Position numbers and translations under genes: made by a program. The notes below the pieces were generated by a model. The model was not told the origin of the DNA, did not search any database, and saw nothing but the letters and a program-made list of their open reading frames with translations. A stretch of 54,886 nucleotides of DNA. It comes from Acetobacteraceae bacterium. GTDB lineage: Bacteria > Pseudomonadota > Alphaproteobacteria > Acetobacterales > Acetobacteraceae. Shown here one piece after another: positions 1 through 7,953 of this stretch. The stretch covers positions 1-54,886 of the forward strand of contig CANBNK010000020.1 in NCBI GenBank assembly GCA_947371015.1, written 5' to 3'. Numbering within the stretch: position 1 is the first letter of the stretch; every line of letters starts with the position of its first letter.

Positions 1-472
1 CGCGGGCGATGCCGATGCGCTGGCGCTGGCCGCCGCTGAACTCATGCGGGTAGCGGTCCATGGCATCCTTCGGCAGGCTGACCTGGGCCAGCAACTCGGC
101 CACGCGGTCGGCGATGTCTCGCCGTGACCAGCCGGCGACGGAGAGCGGCTGGCCGACCAGGGAGCCGACGCGGCGGCGCGGGTTCAAGGAGCTGACGGGG
201 TCCTGGAACACCATCTGCACCTTGGGGCGCACCTGCTTCAGCGCGGCGCCTTCCAGCCTGGTGATGTTCTGGTTTTCCAGCAGCAGCTCGCCTTCGGCTA
301 TCGGCACCAGGCGCATGATGGCGCGGCCCAGGGTGGACTTGCCGCAGCCGGATTCACCCACCAGGCCCAGCGTCTCGCCGGCCTCGATCTCCAGGCTGAC
401 GCCGTTGACCGCGCGCAGCAGGCCGCGCGGGGTGGCGAAGTGGACGCCGATGCCGCGCGCCTCAAGCAGCAT
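1..472 (-). CDS. Peptide/nickel-type ABC importer ATPase, OppF/DppF type (importer A), 3' part cut by window edge
   Basis: Start ATG is at 472 and the gene runs off the left end after about 157 codons. The N-terminal half of a nucleotide-binding domain is visible: Walker [10 protein letters not shown] (about residues 39-47), Q-loop region VFQDP (88-92), and the ABC signature SGGQRQR (146-152). Walker B, the H-loop and the C-terminal peptide-transporter extension lie outside the window. The start overlaps the end of the other importer ATPase by 11 bases, which suggests translational coupling. It would energise importer A together with that ATPase, on the cytoplasmic face. The F-type assignment rests on its position as second ATPase and on the NGVSL/ESGCGKST wording typical of OppF/DppF. 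The substrate cannot be read from the ATPase. Confidence 0.93.
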   Translation of the reverse strand, partial: MLLEARGIGVHFATPRGLLRAVNGVSLEIEAGETLGLVGESGCGKSTLGRAIMRLVPIAEGELLLENQNITRLEGAALKQVRPKVQMVFQDPVSSLNPRRRVGSLVGQPLSVAGWSRRDIADRVAELLAQVSLPKDAMDRYPHEFSGGQRQRIGIAR

Positions 473-1448
473 GGGCGGGCACCCCAAGGGCCGCGAAGCA
501 GGCGGCGAGGTGGCCGGGCGCTTCGGCCTTCAGCGGTGGCTGCGCGGTGCAGGCGGCATGCGCCAGCTTGCAGCGCGGCGCGAAGGCGCAGCCGGCCGGC
601 AGCTCCGCCAGGGAGGGCACGCTGCCGGGGATATCGGCCAGGCGGGTGTGGCGGCCGGCAGTGCCGCCCGACGGCGTGGCGCCGAGCAGGCCGCGCGTGT
701 ACGGGTGCAGCGGCGCCGCGAAAATCGCGTCCACCGGGCCTTGCTCGACCACACGTCCCGCGTACATCACCGCGACCTCGTCGGCCATTTCCGCGACCAC
801 GCCCAGGTCGTGGGTGATCAGCAGCAGGGCCATGCCGGTTTCGGCCTGCAGGCGCTTCAGCAGTTCCAGGATCTGCGCCTGTACGGTCACGTCCAGGGCC
901 GTGGTGGGTTCGTCCGCCACCAGCACGGCGGGGCGGCAGGCAATGGCGATGGCGATCATCACCCGCTGGCACATGCCGCCGGAGAGCCGGTGCGGGTATT
1001 CGTCCAGCCGCGCTTCCGCATCGGGGATGCCGACCAGCGTCAGCAGCTCGGCGGCGCGGGTGCGGGCGGCTGAGCCGGAGAGGTTCTCGTGGCGGCGCAG
1101 CACTTCCATGATCTGCTGGCCCACCGGCACCACCGGGTTCAGCGAGGACATCGGGTCCTGGAAGATCATGGAGACCGCCTTGCCGCGCACGCCGAGCATG
1201 CGGCGTTCCGGCAGCGCGGCCAGGTCGGTGTCGCCCAGCATCACCTTGCCGGCGATGATGCGCGCCGGTGGCTCCGGCAGCAGGCGCATGATGGCCAGCG
1301 CGGTCATGGACTTGCCGCAGCCGCTTTCCCCCACCAGCGCCAGGGTGCGGCCGGGCTGCACGGAAAGCGACACTTCCGACAGCGCCGGCAGCACGCCGCC
1401 GCGGGTGAATAGCGAGACCGAGAGGCCGCGAACGTCGAGGCCCGCCAT
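462..1448 (-). CDS. Peptide/nickel-type ABC importer ATPase, OppD/DppD type (importer A)
   Basis: 328 aa, full length for OppD/DppD. Visible motifs: Walker A GESGCGKS (40-47), signature LSGGM (155-159), Walker B LVADEP with catalytic Glu180, and H-loop His213 in LITHDLG. The C-terminal extension carries the Cys-containing CAFAPRC segment seen in oligopeptide/dipeptide transporter ATPases. The ATG at 1446-1448 overlaps the permease stop by one base (TGATG arrangement), so translation is probably coupled. It forms the ATPase pair of importer A with the 5' neighbour at 472. One small variant: the signature reads SGGMCQR rather than the usual SGGMRQR. Confidence 0.95.
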   Translation of the reverse strand: MAGLDVRGLSVSLFTRGGVLPALSEVSLSVQPGRTLALVGESGCGKSMTALAIMRLLPEPPARIIAGKVMLGDTDLAALPERRMLGVRGKAVSMIFQDPMSSLNPVVPVGQQIMEVLRRHENLSGSAARTRAAELLTLVGIPDAEARLDEYPHRLSGGMCQRVMIAIAIACRPAVLVADEPTTALDVTVQAQILELLKRLQAETGMALLLITHDLGVVAEMADEVAVMYAGRVVEQGPVDAIFAAPLHPYTRGLLGATPSGGTAGRHTRLADIPGSVPSLAELPAGCAFAPRCKLAHAACTAQPPLKAEAPGHLAACFAALGVPAHAA

Positions 1449-2293
1449 CAGCGGTTCCTCAGCTTGGGGTTCAGCGCATCGTTCAACCCGTCGCCGATCA
1501 GGTTCAGCGCCAGCACCATCAGCATGATGGCCACGCCGGGCACGGCGGAGATGTACCAGGAGGAGCGGATCAGCGTGCGGCCTTCCCCGACCAGTCGGCC
1601 CCAGCTGGCCACCTGCGGGTCGCCGAGGCCAAGGAAGGAGACCGCGCTTTCGAACAGGATCGCGGAGGCGACGGCCAGCGAGGACAGCACGATGACCGGT
1701 GGCAGCGCGTTGGGCAGCACTTCCGCGAGCACGATGCGCCAGTCCGGCATGCCCATGGCGCGGCAGGCCTGGACGAATTCGCGGTCGCGCAGCGTCAGGA
1801 ACTCGGCGCGGGTCAGCCGGGCGATGCCGGTCCAGCTGACCACGCCGACCGCGATGGTGATGTTCTGCACCGTGCCGCCGAGGATGGAGACGATGGTGAG
1901 GACGAAGACCAGGCCCGGCACCACCTGGAACATTTCCGTGAACCGCATCAGCAGCTCATCCACCCAGCCGCCGAACCAGGCGGCGACCGAGCCGATGGTG
2001 ACGCCGATCAGCGTCGCGGTCAGGCTGGCGAACAGGCCGATCAGCAGCGTGGCGCGGGCGCCATGGGCGATGATGGCGGCGATGTTGCGGCCGATGCTGT
2101 CGGTGCCCAGGGGGAAGCGCGGGTCCTGGAGGGGCCACAGCTCCGCCGGGCCGACGATGCGCAGCGGGTTGCGCGGGTAGAGCGTCGGCGCCGCCAAGGC
2201 CAGCGCGATGACAGCGACGAGGATGACGAGGCCCAGCAGCGCCGCGCGGTTGCGGGCGAAGCGGCGGAACAGGCCGGGCGTGGCGACCGCCAT
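1448..2293 (-). CDS. ABC importer permease, OppC/DppC type (importer A)
   Basis: 281 aa inner-membrane protein. It has an N-terminal transmembrane segment (about residues 15-37), the OppC_N-like FPLGTDSIGRN segment after the first membrane span, and several further hydrophobic helices. The permease loop EVLPNALPPVIV (about 190-201) is the usual ATPase-coupling region. The start is 2 bases after the preceding permease stop, and its stop shares a base with the downstream ATPase start. It pairs with the 323-aa permease to form the translocation path of importer A. The substrate is unknown; family members carry peptides, nickel, glutathione, opines and other small organics. Confidence 0.94.
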   Translation of the reverse strand: MAVATPGLFRRFARNRAALLGLVILVAVIALALAAPTLYPRNPLRIVGPAELWPLQDPRFPLGTDSIGRNIAAIIAHGARATLLIGLFASLTATLIGVTIGSVAAWFGGWVDELLMRFTEMFQVVPGLVFVLTIVSILGGTVQNITIAVGVVSWTGIARLTRAEFLTLRDREFVQACRAMGMPDWRIVLAEVLPNALPPVIVLSSLAVASAILFESAVSFLGLGDPQVASWGRLVGEGRTLIRSSWYISAVPGVAIMLMVLALNLIGDGLNDALNPKLRNR

Positions 2294-2295
2294 GC

Positions 2296-3267
2296 TCAGC
2301 GCGCCCGGATGCGGGGGTCGAGCCTGAGATAGGCGAGATCGACCGCGATGTTGACGAGGATGACGACGATGGAGCTGAACACCAGCACGCCCAGCACCAC
2401 CGGGTAGTTGCGGCTGGAAACGCTGTCCAGCATCAGGCTGCCGAGTCCGGGCCAGCTGAACACCGTCTCCACCACGATGCTGCCGCCCAGCACCGTGCCG
2501 AATTGCAGGCCGAACAGCGTGACGATGGGCAGCAGGGCGTTGCGCAGCCCGTGCGCCAGCACCACGCGCCAGCGGCCCAGACCCTTGGCGCGGGCGGTGC
2601 GGATGAAGTCCAGGCTCAGCACTTCCAGCATCGCCGCGCGCATCACCCGGGCATAGACCGCGGCGTAGAACAGGCCCAGCGCCATGGCCGGCAGCGCCAG
2701 GTGGTGCAGCACGTCCAGCACCGTGGCGACAATGCCCTGGTTGCTGGCGGTGATGCTCATCATGCCGCCCACCGGCACCCAGCCCAGCTTCACCGCGAAC
2801 AGCACCGTCAGCATGATGCCCAGCCAGAAGCTGGGCGCGGCAAAGAACAGCACCGCGAGGAAGGAGAGCAGGTTGTCCCAGATGGTGTTGACCTTCACCG
2901 CAGCCACCACGCCGGCGGTAACGCCCAGCAGCAGGGCGATCAACAGGCTGGCCAGCATCAGCACCAGCGTCGCCGGCAGGCTGGCCAGGATCACATCCAG
3001 CACCGGCATGTTCTGGCGGTAGCTGAAGCCGAAATCCAGCCGCGCCACGGACCAGATGTATTTCACCAGTTGCAGCCAGACCGGCTGGTCCATGCCGTAG
3101 GTCACGCGCAACTGCTCCAGCATCGCGGGGTCGCTGACCTGGCTCTCGGCACTCATCACGTCCAGGAATGACCCAGGCGCAGCCTGGATCAGCAGGAAGT
3201 TCATGATGATGACGCCGAGGATCAGCGGCACGCCCTGCAGCAACCGCCGGCGCAGCAGCCGCAGCAT
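2296..3267 (-). CDS. ABC importer permease, OppB/DppB type (importer A)
   Basis: 323 aa, typical DppB size. N-terminal membrane segment (about residues 8-30), the LRVTYGMDQPVWLQ segment that usually follows it, then five further hydrophobic spans and the cytoplasmic coupling loop AHGLRNALLPIVT. Start ATG is at 3267, four bases after the SBP stop. It forms the heterodimeric channel with the OppC-type subunit. The gene lies inside the colinear SBP-B-C-D-F order that defines this transporter class. Confidence 0.94.
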   Translation of the reverse strand: MLRLLRRRLLQGVPLILGVIIMNFLLIQAAPGSFLDVMSAESQVSDPAMLEQLRVTYGMDQPVWLQLVKYIWSVARLDFGFSYRQNMPVLDVILASLPATLVLMLASLLIALLLGVTAGVVAAVKVNTIWDNLLSFLAVLFFAAPSFWLGIMLTVLFAVKLGWVPVGGMMSITASNQGIVATVLDVLHHLALPAMALGLFYAAVYARVMRAAMLEVLSLDFIRTARAKGLGRWRVVLAHGLRNALLPIVTLFGLQFGTVLGGSIVVETVFSWPGLGSLMLDSVSSRNYPVVLGVLVFSSIVVILVNIAVDLAYLRLDPRIRAR

Positions 3268-3271
3268 CGGC

Positions 3272-4867
3272 TCAGCGGTCCAGCCAGAGGTCGGCCCAGG
3301 TCTCGCCCATCCAGTTGGAGCCGGTGGAGATGTTCTTCACGTCGCTGCGTGCCACGGTCAGGCTGTCGAATTCGACCAGCGGCAGGAAGGGTACTTCGGT
3401 TGCCGCCTGGCGGCCGAATTCGTGGGCCAGGGCGGTGCGCTTCGCCGGGTCGGTCTCCACCGTCAGCCGGGCGACCAGGTCGTCCATCGCCGGCGTGTGG
3501 AAGCCGTTGGCGTTGCGGAAGGCGACGCCCTTGGCGATGCCGTCGCTGACATAATACTGGCTGATCACCGGCACTGCCTCGATCGGCGCGGTGTAGTTGG
3601 ACAGCGCGATGTCGTAGTCGTAGTCGGTGTAGATGCGCTTCAGCGAGGTCGGCCGGTCCGGCACGCTGAGGTTGACCTTCACGTCCACATCCTCCAGCCC
3701 CTGCTGCACGATCTGGCCGATCTTGCCGTTTTCCTCGAACCAGCCAGCGGCCAGCAGGTTGACGCTGAAGCGGCCGTTGCGACCCTTGCGCAGGCCGGCG
3801 GCGTCCAGCATCTGCGCCGCCTTGGCCGGGTTGAAGTCGTATTTCGGCACATCCCCGGTGTGGAACAGGCTGTTGGCCGAGAGGATCGGGTTCAGGCCCG
3901 GGCGACCACGCTTGAAGAACACGGTATCCACCACAAGCTGCCGGTCGATGGCGTGCATCAGCGCCTGGCGCACCAGGCGGTTGTCGAGGGGCGCCTTGCG
4001 GACATTGAACTCGATGGTCGAGCACCAGGCGCTGCTCTCGTAGCCCTTGCTGTCGGCGGCGAAGCGGCCGCTGCGGACCAGGCGGTCCACTTCGGGCATC
4101 GGCACCGGGTTGAAGCAGCCGAGGTCCAGCGCGTTGCTCTCAAATGCCGCCAGGCGCGAGGCCGGGTCGCGCCACCAGCGGATGAACAGGCGGTCCAGGT
4201 AGGGCTTGTTGTTTTCCCAGTAGTTGTCGTTGCGGACGTACTCGACATGGCTGCCGCGCACCCATTCCTTGTACTTCCAGGGGCCGGTGCCGATGGGGGT
4301 GTTGTTGATCGGGTTGGTGACGATGTTGCCCGTCTCATAGATGTGCTTCGGGATCACCAGGCCGCCCTGGCCGGCGAGGACGGAGTTGAAGAAGAACTCC
4401 GGCACCGGGCGGTCGAACTCGAAGCGCACCGTGTGGCTGTCCAGCGCGCGGGTCGCCGTCAGCGCGTTCAGCGCCACGCCGACCGACAGCGGCTTCCAGT
4501 ACTGCATGGCCGAGAACACCACGTCTTCAGCCGTGAAGTTCTTGCCATCGTGCCAGGTGACCCCGCGGCGCAGGTGCACGGTGAAGCTGCGGAAGTCAGC
4601 GGCGGGCTCGACCCGCTGGGCCAGCACCGGCTGCCACTTCAACTGCTGGTCCAGCGCCAGCAGGCGCTCCAGCGGCTTGGTGGAGGTGAAGAAGGGCGAG
4701 GTGCCACCACCCGGCGGCACGAACAGCGCCTGCGGCTCGAACCCGCCCCAGGTGGCGACCAGAGTGCCGCCGCGCTTGGGCGTTGCCTGCGCGAAGGCCG
4801 GGCGGCCGAGGCCCGGCAGAAGCCCGGCGGCGGTGCCAGCCAGGACATGGCGACGGGTGAACGGCAT
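3272..4867 (-). CDS. Family 5 ABC transporter solute-binding protein (importer A)
   Basis: 531 aa exported binding protein of the extracellular SBP family 5 (SBP_bac_5). The N terminus has a Tat-like twin arginine (TRRHVLAG, residues 4-11), a hydrophobic stretch, and probable cleavage after AFAQA. Family landmarks are FTVHLRRGVTWHDG followed by FTAEDVVFSAMQYW (about residues 95-123), and a conserved central ALMHAIDRQ segment. It delivers the ligand to the importer A permeases from the periplasm. An AGGAG ribosome site sits 8-12 bases before the ATG. It is the first gene of the importer and is preceded by an AT-rich 70-base gap that may hold the promoter. Confidence 0.94.
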   Translation of the reverse strand: MPFTRRHVLAGTAAGLLPGLGRPAFAQATPKRGGTLVATWGGFEPQALFVPPGGGTSPFFTSTKPLERLLALDQQLKWQPVLAQRVEPAADFRSFTVHLRRGVTWHDGKNFTAEDVVFSAMQYWKPLSVGVALNALTATRALDSHTVRFEFDRPVPEFFFNSVLAGQGGLVIPKHIYETGNIVTNPINNTPIGTGPWKYKEWVRGSHVEYVRNDNYWENNKPYLDRLFIRWWRDPASRLAAFESNALDLGCFNPVPMPEVDRLVRSGRFAADSKGYESSAWCSTIEFNVRKAPLDNRLVRQALMHAIDRQLVVDTVFFKRGRPGLNPILSANSLFHTGDVPKYDFNPAKAAQMLDAAGLRKGRNGRFSVNLLAAGWFEENGKIGQIVQQGLEDVDVKVNLSVPDRPTSLKRIYTDYDYDIALSNYTAPIEAVPVISQYYVSDGIAKGVAFRNANGFHTPAMDDLVARLTVETDPAKRTALAHEFGRQAATEVPFLPLVEFDSLTVARSDVKNISTGSNWMGETWADLWLDR

Positions 4868-4938
4868 GCGCGGTCTCCTGCGGATGAGGCGAGTATTAAA
4901 CCCTATGAACTATCGTGAAAAGTGGTATAATGGACATT
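4868..4938 (-). promoter_or_regulatory. AT-rich gap upstream of importer A; possible promoter/operator
   Basis: The gap between the thioesterase stop and the importer A SBP start holds an AT-rich island (about 4893-4941) in an otherwise very GC-rich window. On the minus strand a TTTAAT hexamer (5 of 6 matches to the -10 consensus) lies about 35 bases before the start codon, with no convincing -35 at 16-18 bases. It is followed by AGGAG as ribosome site. I infer an importer-specific promoter or operator from base composition. No transcription factor family can be named. Confidence 0.3.
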
Positions 4939-5352
4939 CTACAGCGTGGAATAGGTCGCGCGACCCACGGCCAACAGATTGCCGCGTTCGTCGAACAGAT
5001 CCACGTCCGAGACGCCGATGCTGCGCCCGTTGCGGCGGACCTTGGCGACAGCGGTGATGGCGGTGTTGATGGCCGGGCGGAAGTAGTCGACGCGGAAGTT
5101 CACCGTGGGCAGGCCGCGGCCGACCAGCATGATCAGCGCGTAGTCGCCCACCGTGTCGATGATCGCGGCCATCGGGCCGCCATGCCATTGGCCGGTGCCG
5201 GCGCCGCGTTCGAATTCCGGGCGCATCGGGCAGCGCATCGTCACCTCGCCCTTCTCGGCGTCGGTGCTGACCACCGTCAGGCCGGAGAAGGCGATGAACG
5301 GCGAGGCGTCGAGCGAGGCCTGCAACTCCGCGGCGGTCAGCGGCGTGGTCAT
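4939..5352 (-). CDS. PaaI-type hotdog-fold thioesterase
   Basis: 137 aa, single hotdog domain of the usual PaaI size. The diagnostic helix reads HGGPMAAIIDTVGDYAL (about residues 57-73), with the catalytic-type Asp in IIDT. The C-terminal strands NFRVDYFRPA and AKVRRNGRSIGVSDV match the family. The likely role is hydrolysis of a small or aromatic acyl-CoA in the cytoplasm. The start codon overlaps the stop of the upstream reductase as ATGA, so the two are almost certainly co-translated. The substrate is not predictable from sequence; the pairing with a quinone-oxidoreductase-like enzyme suggests handling of an enoyl-type or quinoid intermediate (inference). Confidence 0.88.
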   Translation of the reverse strand: MTTPLTAAELQASLDASPFIAFSGLTVVSTDAEKGEVTMRCPMRPEFERGAGTGQWHGGPMAAIIDTVGDYALIMLVGRGLPTVNFRVDYFRPAINTAITAVAKVRRNGRSIGVSDVDLFDERGNLLAVGRATYSTL

Positions 5353-6362
5353 GGCGTGACGATGACCTTGCCGACCACGCCGCGATTTTCCAGCCGCGCC
5401 ATCGCGTCCATGCCGCGGTCGAGCGTCCAGGTGCTGTCCACCAGCGCCTGCAGCTTGCCCGCCTGAACCAGGTCGAGCAGCGAGCCGATGTCGTCCTTCG
5501 CCCAGCCGTTGCTGCCGCGCAGCTGCAGCTCGAAGGTCCAGATGTAGCGGATATCCTCGGGCGGATTATAGCCGGCGGTGGCGCCGCAGGTCAGCAGCCG
5601 GCCGCCCAGCTTCAGGCAGCGCAGCGACTTCACCCAGGTATCGCCGCCGGTGAAGTTCACCACCACATCCACGCCGCCGGAGTCACTGCCAGCCCGTCGC
5701 GTCGGCTTGCCGAAGCGCTGCTGCACATCCTTCATGAAGTCCACTTCGGTGTAGAGCACCGTGTGGTCGGCGCCGAGCGCCATCAGCTTCTCGGCCTTCT
5801 CCGGCGTGCCGGCACAGGCGATGACCTCGGCGCCCGCCAGCTTGGCCAACTGCACGCAGCAGACGCCGACGCCACCGGAGGCGCCGAGGATCAGCACGCG
5901 CTCGCCGGCCTGCACCTGGCCGATCCGCGTCATCATGCGCAGGGCGGTGCCATAGGCGCAGGGGAGCGCGGCGGCCTGCTCGAAGCTGACGCTGTCCGGC
6001 AGCGCGATCAGCTGGTGGTCCTTCACCTTGCACAGCTCGGCCAGGCCACCATGCATGGTCTCGCCCATCAGCCCGCCCTCGACGCGGTTGATCGGGTCCA
6101 CCACCACGCGCTGGCCGACCTGCCAGCCGGTGACACCTGGGCCGATGCTGGCGATCTCGCCGGCGATGTCGAGGCCCATGATGACGGGGAAGGGGATCTT
6201 GATGCCGGGCATGCCGCGGCGGGTGAAGACGTCGTGGTAGTTCAGCGACGTTGCGCGCACCCGGACGATGACGTCGCCGGGGCCGGCGACGGGGTCCGGG
6301 AAGTCGGCTTCGAGCGCGAGGTTTTCCAATCCACCATGTTCACGCAGAACCAAGGCACGCAT
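5349..6362 (-). CDS. Medium-chain dehydrogenase/reductase, quinone oxidoreductase-like
   Basis: 337 aa MDR superfamily enzyme. The N-terminal GroES-like domain carries SLNYHDVFTRRG where zinc alcohol dehydrogenases have the catalytic Cys, so the catalytic zinc site appears absent. This points to the QOR/enoyl reductase branch. A Rossmann domain follows with GASGGVGVCCVQLAK (about residues 160-174) for NAD(P)H. The C terminus VGKVIVTP is typical. It precedes the thioesterase with a 4-base overlap. Its Shine-Dalgarno GGGAGAG lies within a predicted hairpin directly before the ATG. The exact substrate (quinone, enoyl compound or alcohol) cannot be decided. Confidence 0.88.
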   Translation of the reverse strand: MRALVLREHGGLENLALEADFPDPVAGPGDVIVRVRATSLNYHDVFTRRGMPGIKIPFPVIMGLDIAGEIASIGPGVTGWQVGQRVVVDPINRVEGGLMGETMHGGLAELCKVKDHQLIALPDSVSFEQAAALPCAYGTALRMMTRIGQVQAGERVLILGASGGVGVCCVQLAKLAGAEVIACAGTPEKAEKLMALGADHTVLYTEVDFMKDVQQRFGKPTRRAGSDSGGVDVVVNFTGGDTWVKSLRCLKLGGRLLTCGATAGYNPPEDIRYIWTFELQLRGSNGWAKDDIGSLLDLVQAGKLQALVDSTWTLDRGMDAMARLENRGVVGKVIVTP

Positions 6363-6370
6363 GCGATCAT

Positions 6371-6392
6371 CTCTCCCGGCCGGGGCCGAGAG
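6371..6392 (-). promoter_or_regulatory. Hairpin that may sequester the reductase ribosome-binding site
   Basis: On the minus strand, CTCTC (6388-6392) can pair with GAGAG (6371-6375). The latter is part of the GGGAGAG Shine-Dalgarno placed about 8 bases before the ATG at 6362. A GGC/GCC inner stem extends the helix, with a two-base bulge. GC-rich genomes form many such hairpins by chance, so a translational control role is only a suggestion. The rest of the gap up to the methyltransferase stop (6393-6569) shows nothing I can name. Confidence 0.25.
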
Positions 6393-6569
6393 GATTGCGC
6401 ACCGGCTGGGGTGGATGCGTCAACACCCTAAATGCAGCGACCCGGGTGGCTCATGGCCGACGTTGCAAGCCGAAGCGCCAGCCGCTGCGCGCTTTGGTGG
6501 CAACGGCGGTCGCTCTCGTGCTGGCTAACCTGGCGTCATGGTGCGATCGCCGCGCGGGCGCTGCTGGGG

Positions 6570-7712
6570 TCAGCCCAGCGGCCCGGTCTGGTACAGGGTG
6601 ACGCGCAGGCCGCCATGCGGCACCGGCGCGCCGGGCGGCAGGAAGGGCAGGGCGGTGGCCTGCGCCAGGGCGGGTTCCGCGGCCACCAGGCCAACCCGCC
6701 AGCCGGCAAAGCGGCTGGCCAGCACGTGGCCCAGGGCGCGATACAGCGGCACCAGCTTCTGGCGCTCTCCCAGGCGGGTGCCATAGGGCGGATTGACGAT
6801 AACCAGCCCGGGCGGACCGACGGGCGGTGCCAGGTCGCTGATGGCGCCCTGGCGGAACGCGACATGGTCGCTGACGCCGGCGCGCGCAGCATTGGCGCGG
6901 CTCATCTCCACCGCACCTGCATCGCGGTCCAGCCCGTAGCAGCGCGCGGCGGGCGGGCGGCTGCTCGCCACCCCACGCATCTGCTGCCAGGCCGCGGCGT
7001 CGAAGCTGGCGAGGTGCTCGAAGGCGAAGGGCCGGGCGCGGCCGGGGTTCAGCCGCGCGGCGATCTCCGCCGCCTCGATGACGAAGGTGCCGGAGCCGCA
7101 CATCGGGTCCAGCAGCGGTTCCTGGCCGGTGTAGCCGCATTGCTGCAGGAACAACGAGGCCATGGTCTCGCGCATCGGCGCCGGGTTGACGGCCAGCTTG
7201 TAGCCGCGCCGGTGCAGCGCCTCGCCGGAGGTGTCGATGCTGATGGTGCAGAGGTCGTGGTCGATGCGAACACGCACCACCACCTCGGCCGCGTCCGACT
7301 GTGGCGCGCCGAGCGTCTCGCGGATCGCGGTCTCGATGCGTTGGGCGGCGGCGTCGCTATGGTAGATGCGGGATTTGCTGCACGATGCCTCGACCCGGAA
7401 CGGCACGTCGGGGCGAAGCACGCTGGCCCAGGGCACCTGGCGGGCGCGGCCATCCAACTGCGCCAGGTGCAGCACGTGGAAGGAGTCCAGCCGCGCCAGG
7501 ACCCGCCCGGCGCCGCGCAGCCAGAGGTTGGCGCGCCAGACTTCTGGCCAGCCCCCCTTCAGCACGACGCCGCCCGGGACGGCTTTCGGCTGCTTGAACC
7601 CCTTGCCGCGCACTTCGGCCGCCAGCAATGCCTCCTGGCCCGGTGCGGCGGCGAGGAAGATCTCGAAATCCTGGGTCGGCGTCATCCCGGCGGCGTGGCG
7701 GGGGAGTGTCAA
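6570..7712 (-). CDS. THUMP-domain class I SAM-dependent RNA methyltransferase (RlmL N-terminal/COG0116-like)
   Basis: 380 aa. A THUMP-type RNA-binding region occupies roughly residues 50-165, followed by a Rossmann methyltransferase domain. This domain has the SAM motif LDPMCGSGTFVIEA (201-214), the acidic motif LDRD (261-264), and the N-methyltransferase motif NPPY (307-310). That layout matches the 23S rRNA guanine N2-methyltransferase family (RlmL-like), including proteins formerly labelled YcbY-like. The start is ambiguous: TTG at 7712 has a well-placed AAGGA ribosome site, while an ATG ten codons in (7685) has none obvious but gives the more usual N terminus. It is monocistronic by spacing (207 bases to the next gene). 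The target nucleotide is not known. Confidence 0.88.
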   Translation of the reverse strand: MTLPRHAAGMTPTQDFEIFLAAAPGQEALLAAEVRGKGFKQPKAVPGGVVLKGGWPEVWRANLWLRGAGRVLARLDSFHVLHLAQLDGRARQVPWASVLRPDVPFRVEASCSKSRIYHSDAAAQRIETAIRETLGAPQSDAAEVVVRVRIDHDLCTISIDTSGEALHRRGYKLAVNPAPMRETMASLFLQQCGYTGQEPLLDPMCGSGTFVIEAAEIAARLNPGRARPFAFEHLASFDAAAWQQMRGVASSRPPAARCYGLDRDAGAVEMSRANAARAGVSDHVAFRQGAISDLAPPVGPPGLVIVNPPYGTRLGERQKLVPLYRALGHVLASRFAGWRVGLVAAEPALAQATALPFLPPGAPVPHGGLRVTLYQTGPLG

Positions 7713-7953
7713 AATGCTATCCTTGGCATGGTTGGGGGGGAGCCGAGGGTAGCACCGATGCTGTCATTCCGCAGCGCGCCATGGCTGGCGGTGTTCATTG
7801 CCGCAGCGGAGCCGCGGGTTTGCCGCTTGCTCGGCGGCCGCGGCAAGCGGGAGCTGGTCGTTCGCCTTGCTCGTTGTCATGCAAATGACGCCATTTCGTA
7901 ACATGCCTGTGCTCCCTGCCTGCTAACCGCTGCCGCCTTGGCGGAGGCGGCTG

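Noticed and set aside
3203-4918. A 571-codon plus-strand frame opposite the importer A SBP
   Set aside because: Its sequence is compositionally biased (Val, Gln, His, Arg) with no domain, while the minus-strand frame is a textbook family 5 SBP.
4925-4930. Perfect TATAAT on the plus strand near 4925
   Set aside because: There is no plus-strand gene downstream and no suitable -35. The region is more likely part of the minus-strand control region of importer A.
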